This document shows positions 21,345 through 35,002 of a stretch of 64,000 bases of DNA, one piece after another. The first letter of the stretch is position 1; every line of letters starts with the position of its first letter. Where the stretch lies: NCBI GenBank assembly GCA_963575745.1, contig CAUYUJ010017776.1:28501-92500 (forward strand), in the 5' to 3' direction. The notes beneath the pieces were generated by a model, which searched no databases, was not told where the DNA came from, and worked only from the letters and a program-made list of their open reading frames with translations. The position numbers and the translations under genes are program-made. This DNA comes from Prorocentrum cordatum. Taxonomy: Eukaryota; Sar; Dinophyceae; Prorocentrales; Prorocentraceae.

Positions 21345-23407
21345 GCCCACTCTTCGTTCCAGGCAGCTCGATCCAAGGGCGCTGGCGATGACGGAGCAGG
21401 CCTCAGGCAGCACCTGCTGAGCAGGTGGCACGAGGGCAAGCTCGCGGCGAAGGATGTTGCACATGCTGTAATTATTTCTCGCTTGACCCTCCCACCGCAA
21501 AGGCACCCCCCCGATGTGTTTTCCCCCCCAGTGTTTTTTGGTGTTCATCCAGCGAGGGCGGTCTGCGGGCTGAGGATCGCGCGAAGAGTAGTTATAGAAG
21601 GACGTATGCAGCATCGCCTACCGCGCCACGCGGGCGGGGGCCATCGGAGTCGCAGACTTGTCTCTAGACCCAGCCTCTGGGCACCACTCGGACCACCTTC
21701 GGAAGACCATCGGCGAGCAGAGCCGAGAGAGTTTGTATTCGTTTGATCTCCCCGTGTGGGACTCTGAGAGTCAGATGCGGACATCGATCAAGTTTCCGAT
21801 GTTCTTGCCCCATGAAAGCTTTTACTGGGGTTACAAAGCACACCCAGAGGAATTCGACATGTCTGGTATTGCTTCAACCGACCTCCCTGCTCATTACATC
21901 GACCACGAGGTCACACGGAGAAAAGGCAACAAATCCTTTCCGATATCATATTACTCAGACGGCGTTCCACATACAAAAAGACTCATTCATTATTTTCTCG
22001 TGGGCTAACATGATAAGTGGCACTAGGCACGTTATCGCAAACGTTCGGAAGAGCGACTGCTGCCAGTGCGGCTGCAGGGGCATGTGCACGATAGGGGCCA
22101 TTATGGCCGTGATCATCTGGAGTCTGAACATATTGGCAGACGGCGTTTTCCCTGCCCTCGGCCACGACCACAAACCTTTCGAGTCGGAATGGAGGTCAAA
22201 CTACCGCGGTTTCCCAATAGCCGACGGACTGTGTGCAGCGCTCTGCGAAATGAGAGCTGACCTACTTGAGTTTATTACAGCCTTGGGATTTAAGCGTTGG
22301 GACAACGTGAGGTCGCCCTGTTTTTGCTGTGATGTAATTAAACATTCTCTATTCAATTTTCCGCTGTCCATCGATCTCTGCAGTTGGGCAGATAAAGGCC
22401 CACAGGTGCACGCAGGAATGGTGGCAATGTGCAGGAAGAGAATCGTTGTCCGCAGCAAAGCAGCGCTGAAGCGTCTTTTGCAGTGTTGCCGTCACTCCGG
22501 TGAATTATGGGGTTTTGGAACTTTCAAGTCATGCCCCGAGTTCGGGCTGACAGCTGGGTGGAGAATATTAGTGTCGGGGCGCGTGACAGATACGCACACG
22601 CTCGATGACATCGACGTCGGACCTTCTCAGCCCTTGGAAATTGATCTTTTTGACACTACCAACGAAGTTGGCCTCAATTTTTGTGCGCCTATCTTCAACG
22701 TGCTGGGCTTTACGATCTCGGTGCTGGCCTTAGATTATATGCACGTGTGCGATCTTGGAACATCGCAGTTTTTAGTTGGAGCTATTATTTGGGCGTTAAT
22801 CGACAATTTTTTTTGCGGCAGTCGGGCTGGCACGATGATGGTGAGAAACCACGACAACATCCTCCACCTTCGCAGGCGCCTCAAAGTGTTTTATCTTGCC
22901 CACAGTGCTGTGTTCGAACGCGGGAAAAGAAACCGCATATGGAAGCTTTCGATCAACATGCTCGGACACAACGATAAACCCAGGCTGGCGGCCAAGGCCG
23001 CCGAAACCAGACACTTAATCCCTCTACTGCCCATGTTGTGTGATGAGAACCCGACGGTTTTCACTGGACAGTGGTCATTATTCCCGCATGCCTGCAGGGC
23101 CTTCTGTAAAGCCCAAGAGATTATTGAGTCCAGCCCTCGCCGTATAAGTGCAGCACAACAGGCAGAGCTTGAGAAAAACATGTTGTTCTTCCTTCAGTAC
23201 TGCAAAGCTGCGGGCGGGCACCTGGCATTCAAACGCCACGTGCTTTACCACCTGACAAAGCAAAGCAGGTTGGCTGGCAATCCTCGTTGCTACTGGACAT
23301 ATGTGGACGAAGGAGTTAACCGCGTGCTGTCACAAGTTGCCAAGAGCGTGCATCACGGCAGCACGTTTTACGTTCGGATGCTCGAGAAACTGGCTGCTCT
23401 GTGCTAG
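21345..23407 (+). pseudogene. Transposase-like repeat-family gene, copy 1, with a one-base frameshift
   Basis: Visible exons: 21345 to about 21462 (GLRQHLLSRWHEGKLAAKDV) and about 21607-23407. A first exon from the ATG at 20860 (MAGRAAGSSMLVDLA) is possible. The second exon reads SFPISYYSDGVPHTK in one frame, then continues in the next frame as KDSFIIFSWANMISGTRHVI. The switch is at the AAAAA run 21975-21979, a single-base indel. Downstream are a Cys cluster (CCQCGCRGMC), LDYMHVCDLGTSQFLVGAII and a conserved end (GNPRCYWTYVDEGVNRVL). These blocks align with the gene at 36371-38620. The D-x-[ML]-H..LG block resembles CACTA/Plavaka-type DDE transposases; that family assignment is an inference. 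The frameshift would abolish a full product unless it is a sequencing error. Confidence 0.7.
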
Positions 23408-23685
23408 CCTGGCATGTAAAAAGGGGGTGAAAAAAAGGGGGGTGCTTTTGCGATCCCTTCTTCGCCTCTGGCCGCCCCGCGCGGGAAGGGCGCGGAGAGC
23501 CCAAGGGGCAGAGACGAGGGGGAGAAAGGCGAGGAGGACGGAGAGGTTAAGGGAAGGAGGTTCGAGGAGCAGACTCCCCTCTCGCGTTCTCCCCTCTCCC
23601 CATCCTTACCCTGCCCGCCCGCCCCTCCCCCCCTTCGCTCGCGCGCTACTCCCTTTCCAGGGCGCAACGTTGAGATCGATCACTG
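23408..23685. other. Downstream spacer, no feature seen
   Basis: Homopolymer and purine/pyrimidine-rich sequence (AAAAAGGGGGG, CCCCTCTCCCC) directly after the transposase-like gene; no gene or clear repeat. Confidence 0.4.
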
Positions 23686-23873
23686 CATGACGAACGGACA
23701 ACACGCACCCATACCCATAGGGGGGTCGTTGGGAGGAGGACTGGCTATGGGTATGAGTGCGGGTTGTCGGACACTGGGGAACGCTCCCGTTCGAGCGGGG
23801 ACCGCCATCCGACAACACGCGCGCGATCTCCGATCCCCCTATGGGTATGGGTGTGTGCTGTTGGTTCGTCATG
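23686..23873. mobile_element. 188-bp terminal-inverted-repeat element (MITE-like)
   Basis: About 38-bp imperfect inverted termini: left CATGACGAACGGACAACACG with ACCCATACCCATAGGGG, right the reverse complement with a few changes (CCCCTATGGGTATGGGTGTG ... GTTCGTCATG). A second, inner pair (GGGTTGTCGGAC and GTCCGACAACACG-like) makes a nested hairpin. No coding sequence. Non-autonomous DNA-transposon origin is inferred; no clear target duplication was seen. Confidence 0.75.
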
Positions 23874-24160
23874 CCATGTGCGGCGCCGGGTGTTCAGTGC
23901 GTGGAGGGGGGTGAACCCTCGAAGACCTCGGGCTAGGATCGATCACTCGAGCCCGACGCTGAAATGCTGGCGCGTCGCGGTCAAGCTCGGTCCAGGTCGA
24001 GGCCACCTAGGATGCACTTCCAGGGCAGGCCCGAGCGCCAGAGGCGCGGTGGGGAAGGCTCGAGGGTGGAAGAGGCAGGGACGTTGTGGCAAGGAAGGGT
24101 CATTCGAGTCCGAATCAGGTTCCTCGGCGCACGTTCGCGCGCCGATCTTCATCCAAAGGT

Positions 24161-24256
24161 GCCGAAACGTTACGATGGATAGACTATCAATTCAACGATC
24201 GATCGAGAGATCGATCGATCGCTGCATCGATCGTCTATCCATCGCAACCTTTCGGC
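24161..24256. mobile_element. 96-bp hairpin element with GATCGATC core
   Basis: Arms GCCGAAACGTTACGATGGAT and its near-complement ATCCATCGCAACCTTTCGGC enclose a GATCGATC-rich centre. The arms match at about 21 of 24 positions. Likely a small palindromic mobile element or cruciform-forming repeat. Confidence 0.6.
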
Positions 24257-24354
24257 CTTGACCTCGAAAACCGCCGATGCTAGCCCCGCCCCGCGCGAGA
24301 ACGTGATGAAGATGGCGTGGCGAGGCTGGCGATCGACAGCGCGCTGCAGAGCCT

Positions 24355-24620
24355 CCCACCGCCGCACACACACATACAAAGACACAATGCACGCATACAC
24401 ACAACAACACGCATACACACACTCACACACACTCACACACACATACACACACACGCACGCACGCACGCACGCACGCACGCACAACACGCTCAACACACAT
24501 CGAGGGCAACGCCGTTACGACACACGGGGGAACTAAACCAAACTCGCGAACAGACGCACTCGCGCACGCACGCACGCACGAACGTGCACACACACACACT
24601 CACTCTCCCTTGACTCCCAG
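24355..24620. repeat. (CA)n/(CG-CA)n microsatellite
   Basis: ACACAC and ACGCACGC repeats in two blocks. Confidence 0.92.
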
Positions 24621-24800
24621 TACTGGTGTTTACGGGCGCACACAAAATGTTGTGTCGCGACGCCCCAGGGCAGGTGCCGTAAAATCGGCGCCTGAGGTCA
24701 CGCATGTGTTCGAGTCGGGCGCTACGGCGCTGCAGTTCGCCCCCCTCTCATGCCCTCGAACCATTTGCACGTGCTCACCCGCTCCCGATCTCACCCTCAG

Positions 24801-24867
24801 TGCACACAGCATTCGTTGTGAAGCTGAGGCCGACGCGTGTACACCCAATAGTATGGACTCGGATTGA
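24801..24867 (+). CDS. Possible terminal exon with acidic end
   Basis: After an acceptor-like CTCACCCTCAG a short frame reads AHSIRCEAEADACTPNSMDS and ends D-stop. The ending in Asp-Ser-Asp is similar to genes ending at 35270 and 40099. Another exon-like frame (MIYERRHSRGRLDPSSMYDW) lies at about 24958-25055. Neither has a confirmed partner. Confidence 0.3.
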
Positions 24868-25061
24868 AATGTGTGCCACACCTCCCTTCTTTCCCTGCCT
24901 CTCTTGTCTCCATGTGCGTGTATGTATATATATATATGATCATACACACGGAAGTGGTGATGATCTACGAGCGACGGCACAGCCGTGGCCGCCTGGACCC
25001 GAGCAGCATGTACGATTGGGACTGTGATTCCTTGCGGTTGAAATGGCATCCCTTTTGTCAT

Positions 25062-25078
25062 TCTGTCTTGTCTCTCTC

Positions 25079-25124
<46 letters not shown>

Positions 25125-25135
25125 ACTCTCTCTCT
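25062..25135. repeat. (CT)n microsatellite
   Basis: CT dinucleotide run followed by TATA. Confidence 0.93.
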
Positions 25136-25139
25136 ATAT

Positions 25140-25571
25140 ATATGTACTTACATATATGTATATAAACATACATGATGTATCCACTTCGTTCGGGAGAGAT
25201 CTAGTTCCCCCTCGGCAAGTTAGGCGCTACGTGAATATTCACGTCTGTCCGCCGCTCGAGGAGACGACTCAGCGGCGCGGGATCACAGGCTGAAGGGCCT
25301 GCACGCCATTATGCATGGCATGCAACGAGACGAAAAGAGCGGGCGCGCGCGCCCGTTTCGGCAATCCCCTTCTCCGATTATGTGATGAATTAAATACTAC
25401 CACACGGTAGCGGTTAACCTTACCCGTAGAATTATACGAATCACAACTGCGAGCCCTGAATTCCGAATTTCTCCTGCGAGCGCTCGATTCCGATATCCTG
25501 GTGTTGCAATTTTGTTTTAGAACATTGCTTCGTTCTCGAAGATGCAATTTAAAATTGCTCCTCTTGGGGAC
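25140..25571. other. AT-richer spacer with TTGCAATTT words
   Basis: Notably more AT-rich than its neighbours (GTTGCAATTTTGTTTTAG, GATGCAATTTAAAATTGC). No gene recognised. It is adjacent to the inverted motif at 25572. Confidence 0.4.
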
Positions 25572-25604
25572 GTTGCAATTTAATTGCACCCGCAAGATGT
25601 GAGG
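25572..25604 (+). repeat. 33-bp dispersed motif, inverted partner of 73-105
   Basis: GTTGCAATTTAATTGCA followed by CCCGCAAGATGTGAGG. It matches the reverse complement of 73-105 at about 29 of 33 positions. Confidence 0.6.
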
Positions 25605-26038
25605 GGAGGACACGGCAGGGATCATGTTGGTGCGCTGCGCGCCTGGCCCGATCCTTGGCGGCCCCCCGGGCAGTCCCCGGCGCGCCCCGTCTGGGCCCGT
25701 GGGGGGCGGCCCTGAGCCACGTGGATGCGCGGCCCACGGACCCAGTCTTGGGCGGTGCGTTCCGGGTCCCGCCCCCCCCCCCCGGACTGAAGCTGCCGGA
25801 GGAGAGGCGCGCGCCAGCTGGCCCCAGGCGTCGCGACACCCGCCGCCGCCGGCCCGCCGCCACCGCCCCGCCCGCCGGCGCAGCCCCCAGCCCAGCTCTG
25901 GCCAGGTAGGCACGCGCGCAGGTCAACCCCAGGGGACGGGGGGCCAGGGGCCAACGTCGCCGCCGCCGCCGCCGCCGCCGTCGCCGCCGCTGCCGCCGCC
26001 GCCGTCGCCGCCGCCGTCGTCGCTGCCGCCGTCGCCGC

Positions 26039-26070
<32 letters not shown>

Positions 26071-27130
26071 CCGCCGTCGTCGTCGTCGTCTTCGCCGTCG
26101 CCGTCGTCGTCGTCGTCGTCGCCGTTGCTGCCGCCGTCGTCGTCGCCGCCGCCGCCGTCGTGGTCGTCGCCCGCGGCGTGGCCCCCCCCTGACCTGCGCG
26201 GCTGGGGGGGGGGCCAGCTGGGGGACCCAGCCGGACCCCGGCGCGACCGCAGCGCCAAAACCACTGCGCCACCGCAGGCGCTGTGCGGACCCACACCAGC
26301 AGCGCGGGCGGGAGAGCTGGCACTGCGAGCGCGGGAAAAAAGAAATAAAGGAGCACGGGGGAGCAGCTGCGAATCAGGGGGGGCACAGAGCGGCGGTTGC
26401 GCCTGGCCGTCCAGTACGCAGCGTGCATCCACCCAGAGCTCTCCCTCCTCGCCCCCCTCCTGCTGCTACTTCCGCCTGCCTCCCCCCTCCTCTCCCCCTC
26501 TGCCTTCCCCTCCTCCCCTTTCCGCCCTCTCCTCTTGCCGTTCCCCCTTCCTCCCTTTTCCTTCCCTTTCTTCCGCCCTCCACCCACCCATGGGGGGCAG
26601 TGACGGCCGAGGCCCAGGCCGGGTGCTCTATGCACCCGGCGCCAGTGGCGGCCCAGTGGCGTCGGGAGAGCAGCGGGATGAGGCATGCCGGGCGCTCTAT
26701 GCACCTGGCGTCGGGTGCTCTATGCGCCCGGCAGACTGGCCGCTACGGGGGGTGCCTGCCCTGCCTTTGCCTTCCTTCCCTTCCCCCTGCCCTCCCCTCC
26801 CCTTCCCCTCCGCCCCCCCTCGTGCCCCCGGCCCGCCTGACCTCCCTTTCCGCCGTGTGCATTCAAGAAGGGAGGCCTCGCACGGCAGCCCCTCGGGGCC
26901 TGCTCGGCGCGTCGCCTACCCCCCCCCCGCCCTATACGCTCAAGATGGGGCCGGCCTGCCGGACAGCCCTGCGTGCAGGGCATGACCGAGCTCGACGCTC
27001 CCGCCCTTCCCCTCCTCGGCGTGCCGCATGACCACGTCCGTGCCCACAGCAACCTTGGCCCAGCCAGTCCGACCCCGTCGCCCCAGGGCCCGCAGCGCCC
27101 TCGACACTCCGCCTCTTCGCCGCCGCGCCC
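25605..27130. other. GC-rich low-complexity region without a supported gene
   Basis: Holds CCG/TCG trinucleotide runs (25955-26165), pyrimidine-rich CCTCCC stretches (26440-26600, 26760-26850) and a local repeat of CTCTATGCACC(C/T)GGCG at about 26626 and 26695. Long open frames exist because stop codons are rare in such sequence; none shows protein-like composition. Confidence 0.6.
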
Positions 27131-27135
27131 ACGCC

Positions 27136-29180
27136 ATGGCGCTGCCCGCGGAGCCACAGTTCTGGACCCGATTGGGCCTCAACCCAGACAAGTCCACGGC
27201 TGCCCTCAACGGCTTCCCGCGCAAGGTCGGCAAGATCCTTGGCCAGCGTCGCGGGACCCGCGAGGCGTACCGGGAGTGCCTCGCGAAGGCTATCGTCAAT
27301 ATGTGGAAGGCCGACGCCATGCCGCACGACGAGCCCGGCCGCGTCGAGAGAGCCATGCAGGCGATTTGCGCCAGCAGCCTGAACGACCTCCCATTACCCC
27401 GGATCGACATGCGCACGGCGGTTACGCGCGCCAAGGACCTCCTCACCGATGGGGGCCCGCCGCGACGAGCGGAGCCGCAGCCAGCACAAGAAGGGGCACA
27501 GGCGCCGTCAGAGCGCCGCCCGCAGCGCACGCCCGCGACCGCCCGAGCCGCGGCCGCAGCCGCCGGCGCAGCCACCAGCGCAGCCCTGAGGTGGCGGCAG
27601 CTGCGGCTGCAGCCAGGCCCGGGCTCACGCCGCCGGTCTCGCCGTCACCGCAGGACCGTTCCCGCGCGCCGCCCACCGTGGCCGCGACGCCCCCGCGGCT
27701 TGGGAGTGCACCACCCGGGGACGACAAGAGCAGCGCGCCAGACACGCCACCGCTACCTGCCCCCGGTGAGCAGTCAACGCTCGTCTCGCACCTCACCGCA
27801 GCATCCCCGCGCACGAAGACCCGCCTGATCGAGACCGCGCTCGCGGCCGCCCAGCCCGGGAGCAGCGCCTCAAAGGAGTTCACGACGAAGGCGCCCCCCC
27901 CCGCGCGGTACGCCGTCGGCGCCGCGGACGGAACGCGGGGGCCCATCCGCCGCCCCGGCGGCCCACGGCGCGGCGCGGGGCGACAGCCTCACGGTCGAGG
28001 GAGGCTCCAACCCGGACATCAGCAACATAGTCGGTGGCTTCTACACCGCGTTCTCTCAGAACCACGGCAGGCCCACGTACAAAAAGGAGCATCAGGCCCA
28101 AGACTTCGACGTACTGCTCTACTTCTGGGACGATCGCGACGGCAAGCAATACTGCGGGTGGTGGCTCGGGCAACAGATCGGCGGCGACCACGTCTGGGCG
28201 TTCTGCCCAGGGCATGCCGCAGCGCCACCAGAGACGGGCTGGCAGGTCCCCTGCGACGGGCCCTTCGACCACGCTTTCGTTGTGTGTGGGCCGCAGCTTG
28301 GGCCCTCGACGACGGACCCGTACGTTTCCCAGCCAGCAGACCCTGTAGCAGCCGCACGCGTGGCCCAGGGCGTGCCAGCGCCACCCTGCAGCAAGCTCCC
28401 ATCGAGCGCCACAGGGTGCAAATGGAGCACCTACAGGGTCGGGCGCCCGGCGGTCGATCCAGCGGCAGTCGTCGCGGCGCAGTCCTACCCGACCTGGACC
28501 CCGCCTCCGCGAACCACGTCATGGAGTTCTCCTTCGTGTCGCAGGAGGAGGAAGGGGACCCGCAGCTGTGGGGCTTCTACCACACGCTGGCAGCGGCGGG
28601 ACTATTCGTCGCGGAGGTGCACCAGGACACCAGGTGGGAGGGGCGCGTGAATGCCTGGGGCGGGGCAGGCGCCCGCTACGCCCCGGCCGTCAAGACGGCG
28701 GGGGGGGCCACTCTCAACTGGTTCCAATCGAAAGGTGGGAGGACCGAGTGCGTGGACCAGCTCAGGCCGCAGCTGCGCCGCGCCTTCCCCCTTTTCGCCC
28801 CAGACCGGGCCACCGGCAGACCGGTGAACCGTGCCACGGTCCAGCAGGGGCGGGTCAGTGAGGAGGACGCCCGACGCCGTGAGCGCCAGGTGCGCATCGC
28901 AGGGAAGGTCCTGGCCGTCAGCGGGCAAGCGATGTTCCGCTTCGCGGCGGCAGAGAGGCAGGGAGCTACACCCGGCGTCTGGGACCTCCTGGACGACCAC
29001 GTCGGCGCGCGCAACGTGCCGCCGTACCACTCCCTCCCCTGGCCGGTGGTCCTGCGCACCGGCGTCACTATCTCGATCCCAGAGGTCCTCAGGATCCACT
29101 TTCTGGATCCGGAAGAAAAGTGGATCCAAGACGAAAAGTGGATCCAGAAAAAAGGTCCAACAGAAAAGTGGATCCAGTAA
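27136..29180 (+). CDS. Multi-frame repeat-family protein with a WDDRDG/GWW domain
   Basis: The start is the ATG at 27136 (GCCATGG), giving MALPAEPQFWTRLGLNPDKS and a helical, charged N-terminus to about 27450. Coding character then passes to another frame (about 27590-27990, LVSHLTAASPRTKTRLIETA), then a third (about 28010-28340, NIVGGFYTAFSQNHGRPTYK, LLYFWDDRDG, GWWLGQQIGGDHVWAFCPG), then back (28520-29090, MEFSFVSQEEEGDPQLWGFY, AWGGAGARYAPAV). These changes mean introns or frameshifts; stops are rare in this GC-rich sequence, so splice sites could not be fixed. From memory, the NHGR..YFWDDRDG..GWW block is common in dinoflagellate repeat proteins of unknown function. The frame ends inside a GGATCC-rich element (EKWIQ repeats), so the true C-terminus may be lost. 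Confidence 0.5.
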
Positions 29181-29205
29181 AACGCGTTTTTACATAGGTA
29201 TGCCA
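29073..29205 (+). repeat. GGATCC-iterated dispersed element, copy 1
   Basis: Five GGATCC hexamers in AAAGTGGATCCA contexts lie between GATCCCAGAGGTCCTCAGGA at the left and GATCCAGTAAAACGCGTTTT at the right. The left block recurs inverted at 42629-42664 and the right block recurs direct at 42590-42617. Confidence 0.75.
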
Positions 29206-29350
29206 TTTCTATGCATATATATGTATATGCATGTACGCTTATATGTGCATATATACACATATACCATATCAACATTATATACATATGTATGTATATGTAT
29301 ATGTGCATATATATACAACTACATACATGTGCGTACGTGTATATGCACAT
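29206..29350. repeat. TATA/TATG microsatellite
   Basis: ATATGTATATGCATGTA-type repeats directly after the GGATCC element. Confidence 0.85.
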
Positions 29351-29506
29351 TACTTCCATGTACACACGCCCGTACGTTCCTCTCGTGTTGTTGCCGTCTC
29401 TCTCGCTCGCGCCTCCCTCGCTCTCGCTCTCCCGCCTCTCGCCCACCTCAAGGCCGCGCGCCGCGGCCGCGCGGCGGCCCCGCCACCGCGCGCGCGGGGC
29501 GGCCGC

Positions 29507-29640
29507 AGAGGAGGCCAGGAGGCCAGGCAGAGGAGGCCAGGAGGCCAGGAGGCCCCAGGCAGAGAGGCCAGGCCCCAGGCAGAGGAGGCCAGGAGGCCCC
29601 AGGCAGAGGAGGCTAGCTCGAGGCCAGGCAGAGGAGGCTA
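29507..29640. repeat. GGCCAGGAGG minisatellite
   Basis: Degenerate GGCCAGGAGGCC(CC)AGGCAGAGGA units immediately upstream of the start codon at 29644. Confidence 0.85.
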
Positions 29641-29643
29641 GCC

Positions 29644-31828
<2,185 letters not shown>

Positions 31829-31839
31829 GAGCGGCAGAA

Positions 31840-32199
31840 GAGGCAGAGGAGGCTGAGGAGCGAGGAGGAACGAGGAAGCTCGAGTGGCTCCGCGTGAGGA
31901 AGCCCGCGCGCAGGCCGCCGCCCCTCCGGCCTCGCGGGCAGGAGGCTGGATCCCACGTCCGCCGCGCGGAGAGGCAAGTCACTGGCGGGGGGGTGAGTAG
32001 GTGGAGGGGTGAGTGGAGCGGTGAGTAGGCGAGTGAGGGTGGAGGTGTGAGTAGGAGGGGTGGGAGGGTGGGGGGAAGGGGTTAGTAGGAGGGTAGATGG
32101 GGTGAGCAGGAGGGTGGAGGGTGAGTAGGAGGGGTGGAGGGGTGAGCAGGCGGGTGGAGGGTGGCAGGGGCGAAGACGAGCGCTGCGTGGGGGGGCGCA
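31840..32199. repeat. GGTGAGTAGGAGGG minisatellite and spacer
   Basis: From about 31985 to 32165, units of about 17-20 bp (GGTGAGTAGGAGGGTGGA) repeat imperfectly. Each unit contains a perfect-looking 5' splice site (G|GTGAGT). 31840-31985 is purine/GC-rich with no gene. Confidence 0.8.
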
Positions 32200-32221
32200 T
32201 CGGCAGCCACTCTGGCTCAAG
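32200..32221 (+). other. Candidate relict spliced-leader sequence
   Basis: The 22 bases end GCAGCCACTCTGGCTCAAG. They match the dinoflagellate spliced leader (…TAGCCATTTTGGCTCAAG) at about 18 of 22 positions, including the full GGCTCAAG end. They sit 10 bases upstream of the ATG at 32232. Relict leaders left by mRNA retroposition are known in dinoflagellate genomes. A chance match cannot be excluded. Confidence 0.6.
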
Positions 32222-32231
32222 GACACCACGC

Positions 32232-34970
32232 ATGCCGCGCGAGCAGCCCGCCGTCAGGTTTGCAGATATCAGGAAGTACGCCGTGATAGTGCCGATGAGT
32301 CAGGTCAAGGCCACGCCGCCGAGGCGCCGTCGTTCTGCCAGAAGCAGCTCTGGCAGCACGAGCGGCCAAAGCATTGCGAGCAGCCCCCATGCGGCCAATA
32401 GCCCATCAGAGCTCACCCCCGCCACCCGCAAGAGCTTCGAAGATGTCGAGGAGTGGATGCTTGGCAGCATCGATCTGGGAGGAGGCCGCCTGTCGACCGA
32501 GGAGGAGGCGGCTGAGGCTGAGGAGAAGAATGAGGCGAAGGAGGTTGAGGCTGAGGAGCAGAAGGAGGCGAAGGAGGGTGAGGCTGAGGACGTGGATGTG
32601 GTTGGGGATGCGGCTGAGGAAGCGAAGGCGGCTGGAGAGGGTGAGGAGGAGAAGAAGGTTGATGACGATAAGGCCAAGGAGGAGGCGGCGAAGAAGGCTG
32701 CAAGCGAGTCGGAGGACGAGCAGCTCCAGGACATCGCTGAGCAGGTTAAGAAGGCAAAGGCGGCCAGCATGGCGACGCTGAAGAAAGAGAAGGACCGATC
32801 GCACCACCTTCAACGCTCTCTCGCCAACCCATCTTGCCATCCCCCATCCGTCCTTGCCGCACCGCCCCGAGGAGCGCATCGCGGCTCGCATCGCGGCTGA
32901 TGGTGCAGCAGAAGAAGAGGGCTCGAAGGACTGCCCCCCCCCACCCGCGATGCAATTTCTACCAAATTTATTCCGGATTTATTCGAGAATAAATTTGGAA
33001 TAAATGTGGTAGAAATGTTGATCGGACGTCTGTGCAGTTTCAGAGTGTATGTGTGTGCGTGCGTGCTTGATGTACGTGTGTTGTATGATGATAGGCGGAA
33101 TACTAAAAGAAAATAGCACGCGCGCGCAATATTATATATATATATATATAGCAAACGAGAAAACACAACACCACACACAATACAAAACAAAACCGTACAG
33201 GAGGCAGCGCAGCCGAAGGAGAAGAGCCGCAAAGCAGAGGAGGAGGCGCAGAAGAGGGTGAGGCGGCAACCTGATGAGGACGAGGCGGCACGTCTGAAGA
33301 AGGCGAGGGGCAACTCGAGATCGTCCTCACCCCAAGGTGCGAAGCCTGCGTGGGCTGGCGTGCACTGCGGAGACGGCGAGTCCCCCGCCCCGACATCGGT
33401 GGTATCGAGCGGCTCCTCGGGAATAGCCCCAATCGGGGGTCACCGTTCGATGGGCATCACGGCCACTTCTCGCGAGCCGATTGGAACATCCAACCATATG
33501 TTCTCGAACGCGTTCCCCGACAGCAAGGAGTGTCTGATATCGGCGATCGACTGCGAGATCAGAGCCATCAACGACGAGATGGCATGCCATCCATGCCCCG
33601 ACGAGCGCACGATGGAGCATGCGAACATCAGGCTGGGACAGTTCTTTCAGTCTGGGCTCGTACAGAAGATGGCAGCGTTGAAGAAAGCAGATCCCAGCTT
33701 CAACTACGAGGATGAGGAAACGCTCCCAGAAGAAGGTGAAGATGCGGACGACGGCCTCAGTAAGAAAGACAAGGAGGAGAAGAAATTCTATGAGGAGATG
33801 GAAAAGAACAACTTCATGTTCACCACGGAGACGAGATCGGGAAACAAAGTCGGTGGGCGTTGGAGCAAGGCGCTAGCGGCGTCCGAGAAGCTGAGGAGGG
33901 ACTACGCGGAGCAGAAGGGATGGCCAGCCCAGCGGACGTTCAGAGCGAACTGGCTCAAGCTCGAGAAGGCGGCTTGGGAGAAGACGGTGGCGTACGTGAA
34001 AAAGGAGACGCATGAGAAGGAGGATAAGAAAAAGGGCGAATACGTCACCCTGATGAGGCTGGCGTGGCTCAAGGGTGGCGGCACCGCGGGCCTCCGCCTG
34101 GCGCTGAAGCACGCGTCGAACGCGATGCTGCTGGGCGGGTACTGGGTCCGGTGGGACGACATGTCCGAATCAGTGGAGTTCTTGAACATCAAGCACCAGC
34201 TAATCGAGACTTTCAAGAAGAGCTGGTCGAAGCATAAATCGTGGGTGGAGCAGAGGACTGCTATCGAAGGCCCAGCACCGTCACGTGCAATCGCGGGCGG
34301 TGTCAACCAGCTCCGCGATGAGGAGAAGAATGCCGACAAGGAGAACAAGGACAAGGTGGGTGACAAGGGTACGTCCATGAAGGAGGAGTCTAAAGAGGAC
34401 AAGAAAGACAAGACGGCAAAGAAAGACAAGAAGCACAAGACAGGAAAAAATGAGGTTGAGGAGGAGACAGCCTCGGGTGATGGCAAGGCGCACAAGAAAG
34501 ACAAGAAGGCTACGGACGGCAAGGATGCCAATAACGACACAAAGGACAAAGACGGCAAGAAAGACAAAAAGGACAAATACGACAAGAAAGATAAACATGA
34601 CAAAGACGAGAAGAACGACAAAAAGAACAAAGGCGATAAGAAAGACAATAAGGATAAATACGACAAAGATAAGAAGAAGGCGCCAGAATTCCTCGTCAAG
34701 TTCAGGTCGCTGAAGCAGAACTACGACTGGGCAATCAGCCAGCATGCCAAGCTCGACGGGCTCATCAAGTCGAAGGACCAGTCATGGAAGATCGTCGGCA
34801 AGCTTCGTGAGCCCATGGACCTTGCGATGCAGGCCGTGAACGCCAAGTGTCAAGAGCACGGCCTCCTGTCGATGATGGCCCTTGCGGAAGCGCAGCACAA
34901 GAAGCAGGTGCACCGACGACGACGACGCCGACGACGACGCCGACGACGATGGCGATGACGATGACGATCA

Positions 34971-35002
<32 letters not shown>

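Noticed and set aside
24161-24256. tRNA or small RNA gene because of the strong hairpin
   Set aside because: A single long stem with GATC core; no cloverleaf arms, anticodon loop or T-loop word.
26973-29180. One 735-residue ORF taken as a single protein
   Set aside because: Protein-like composition moves between three frames, so the single-frame ORF is partly non-coding.
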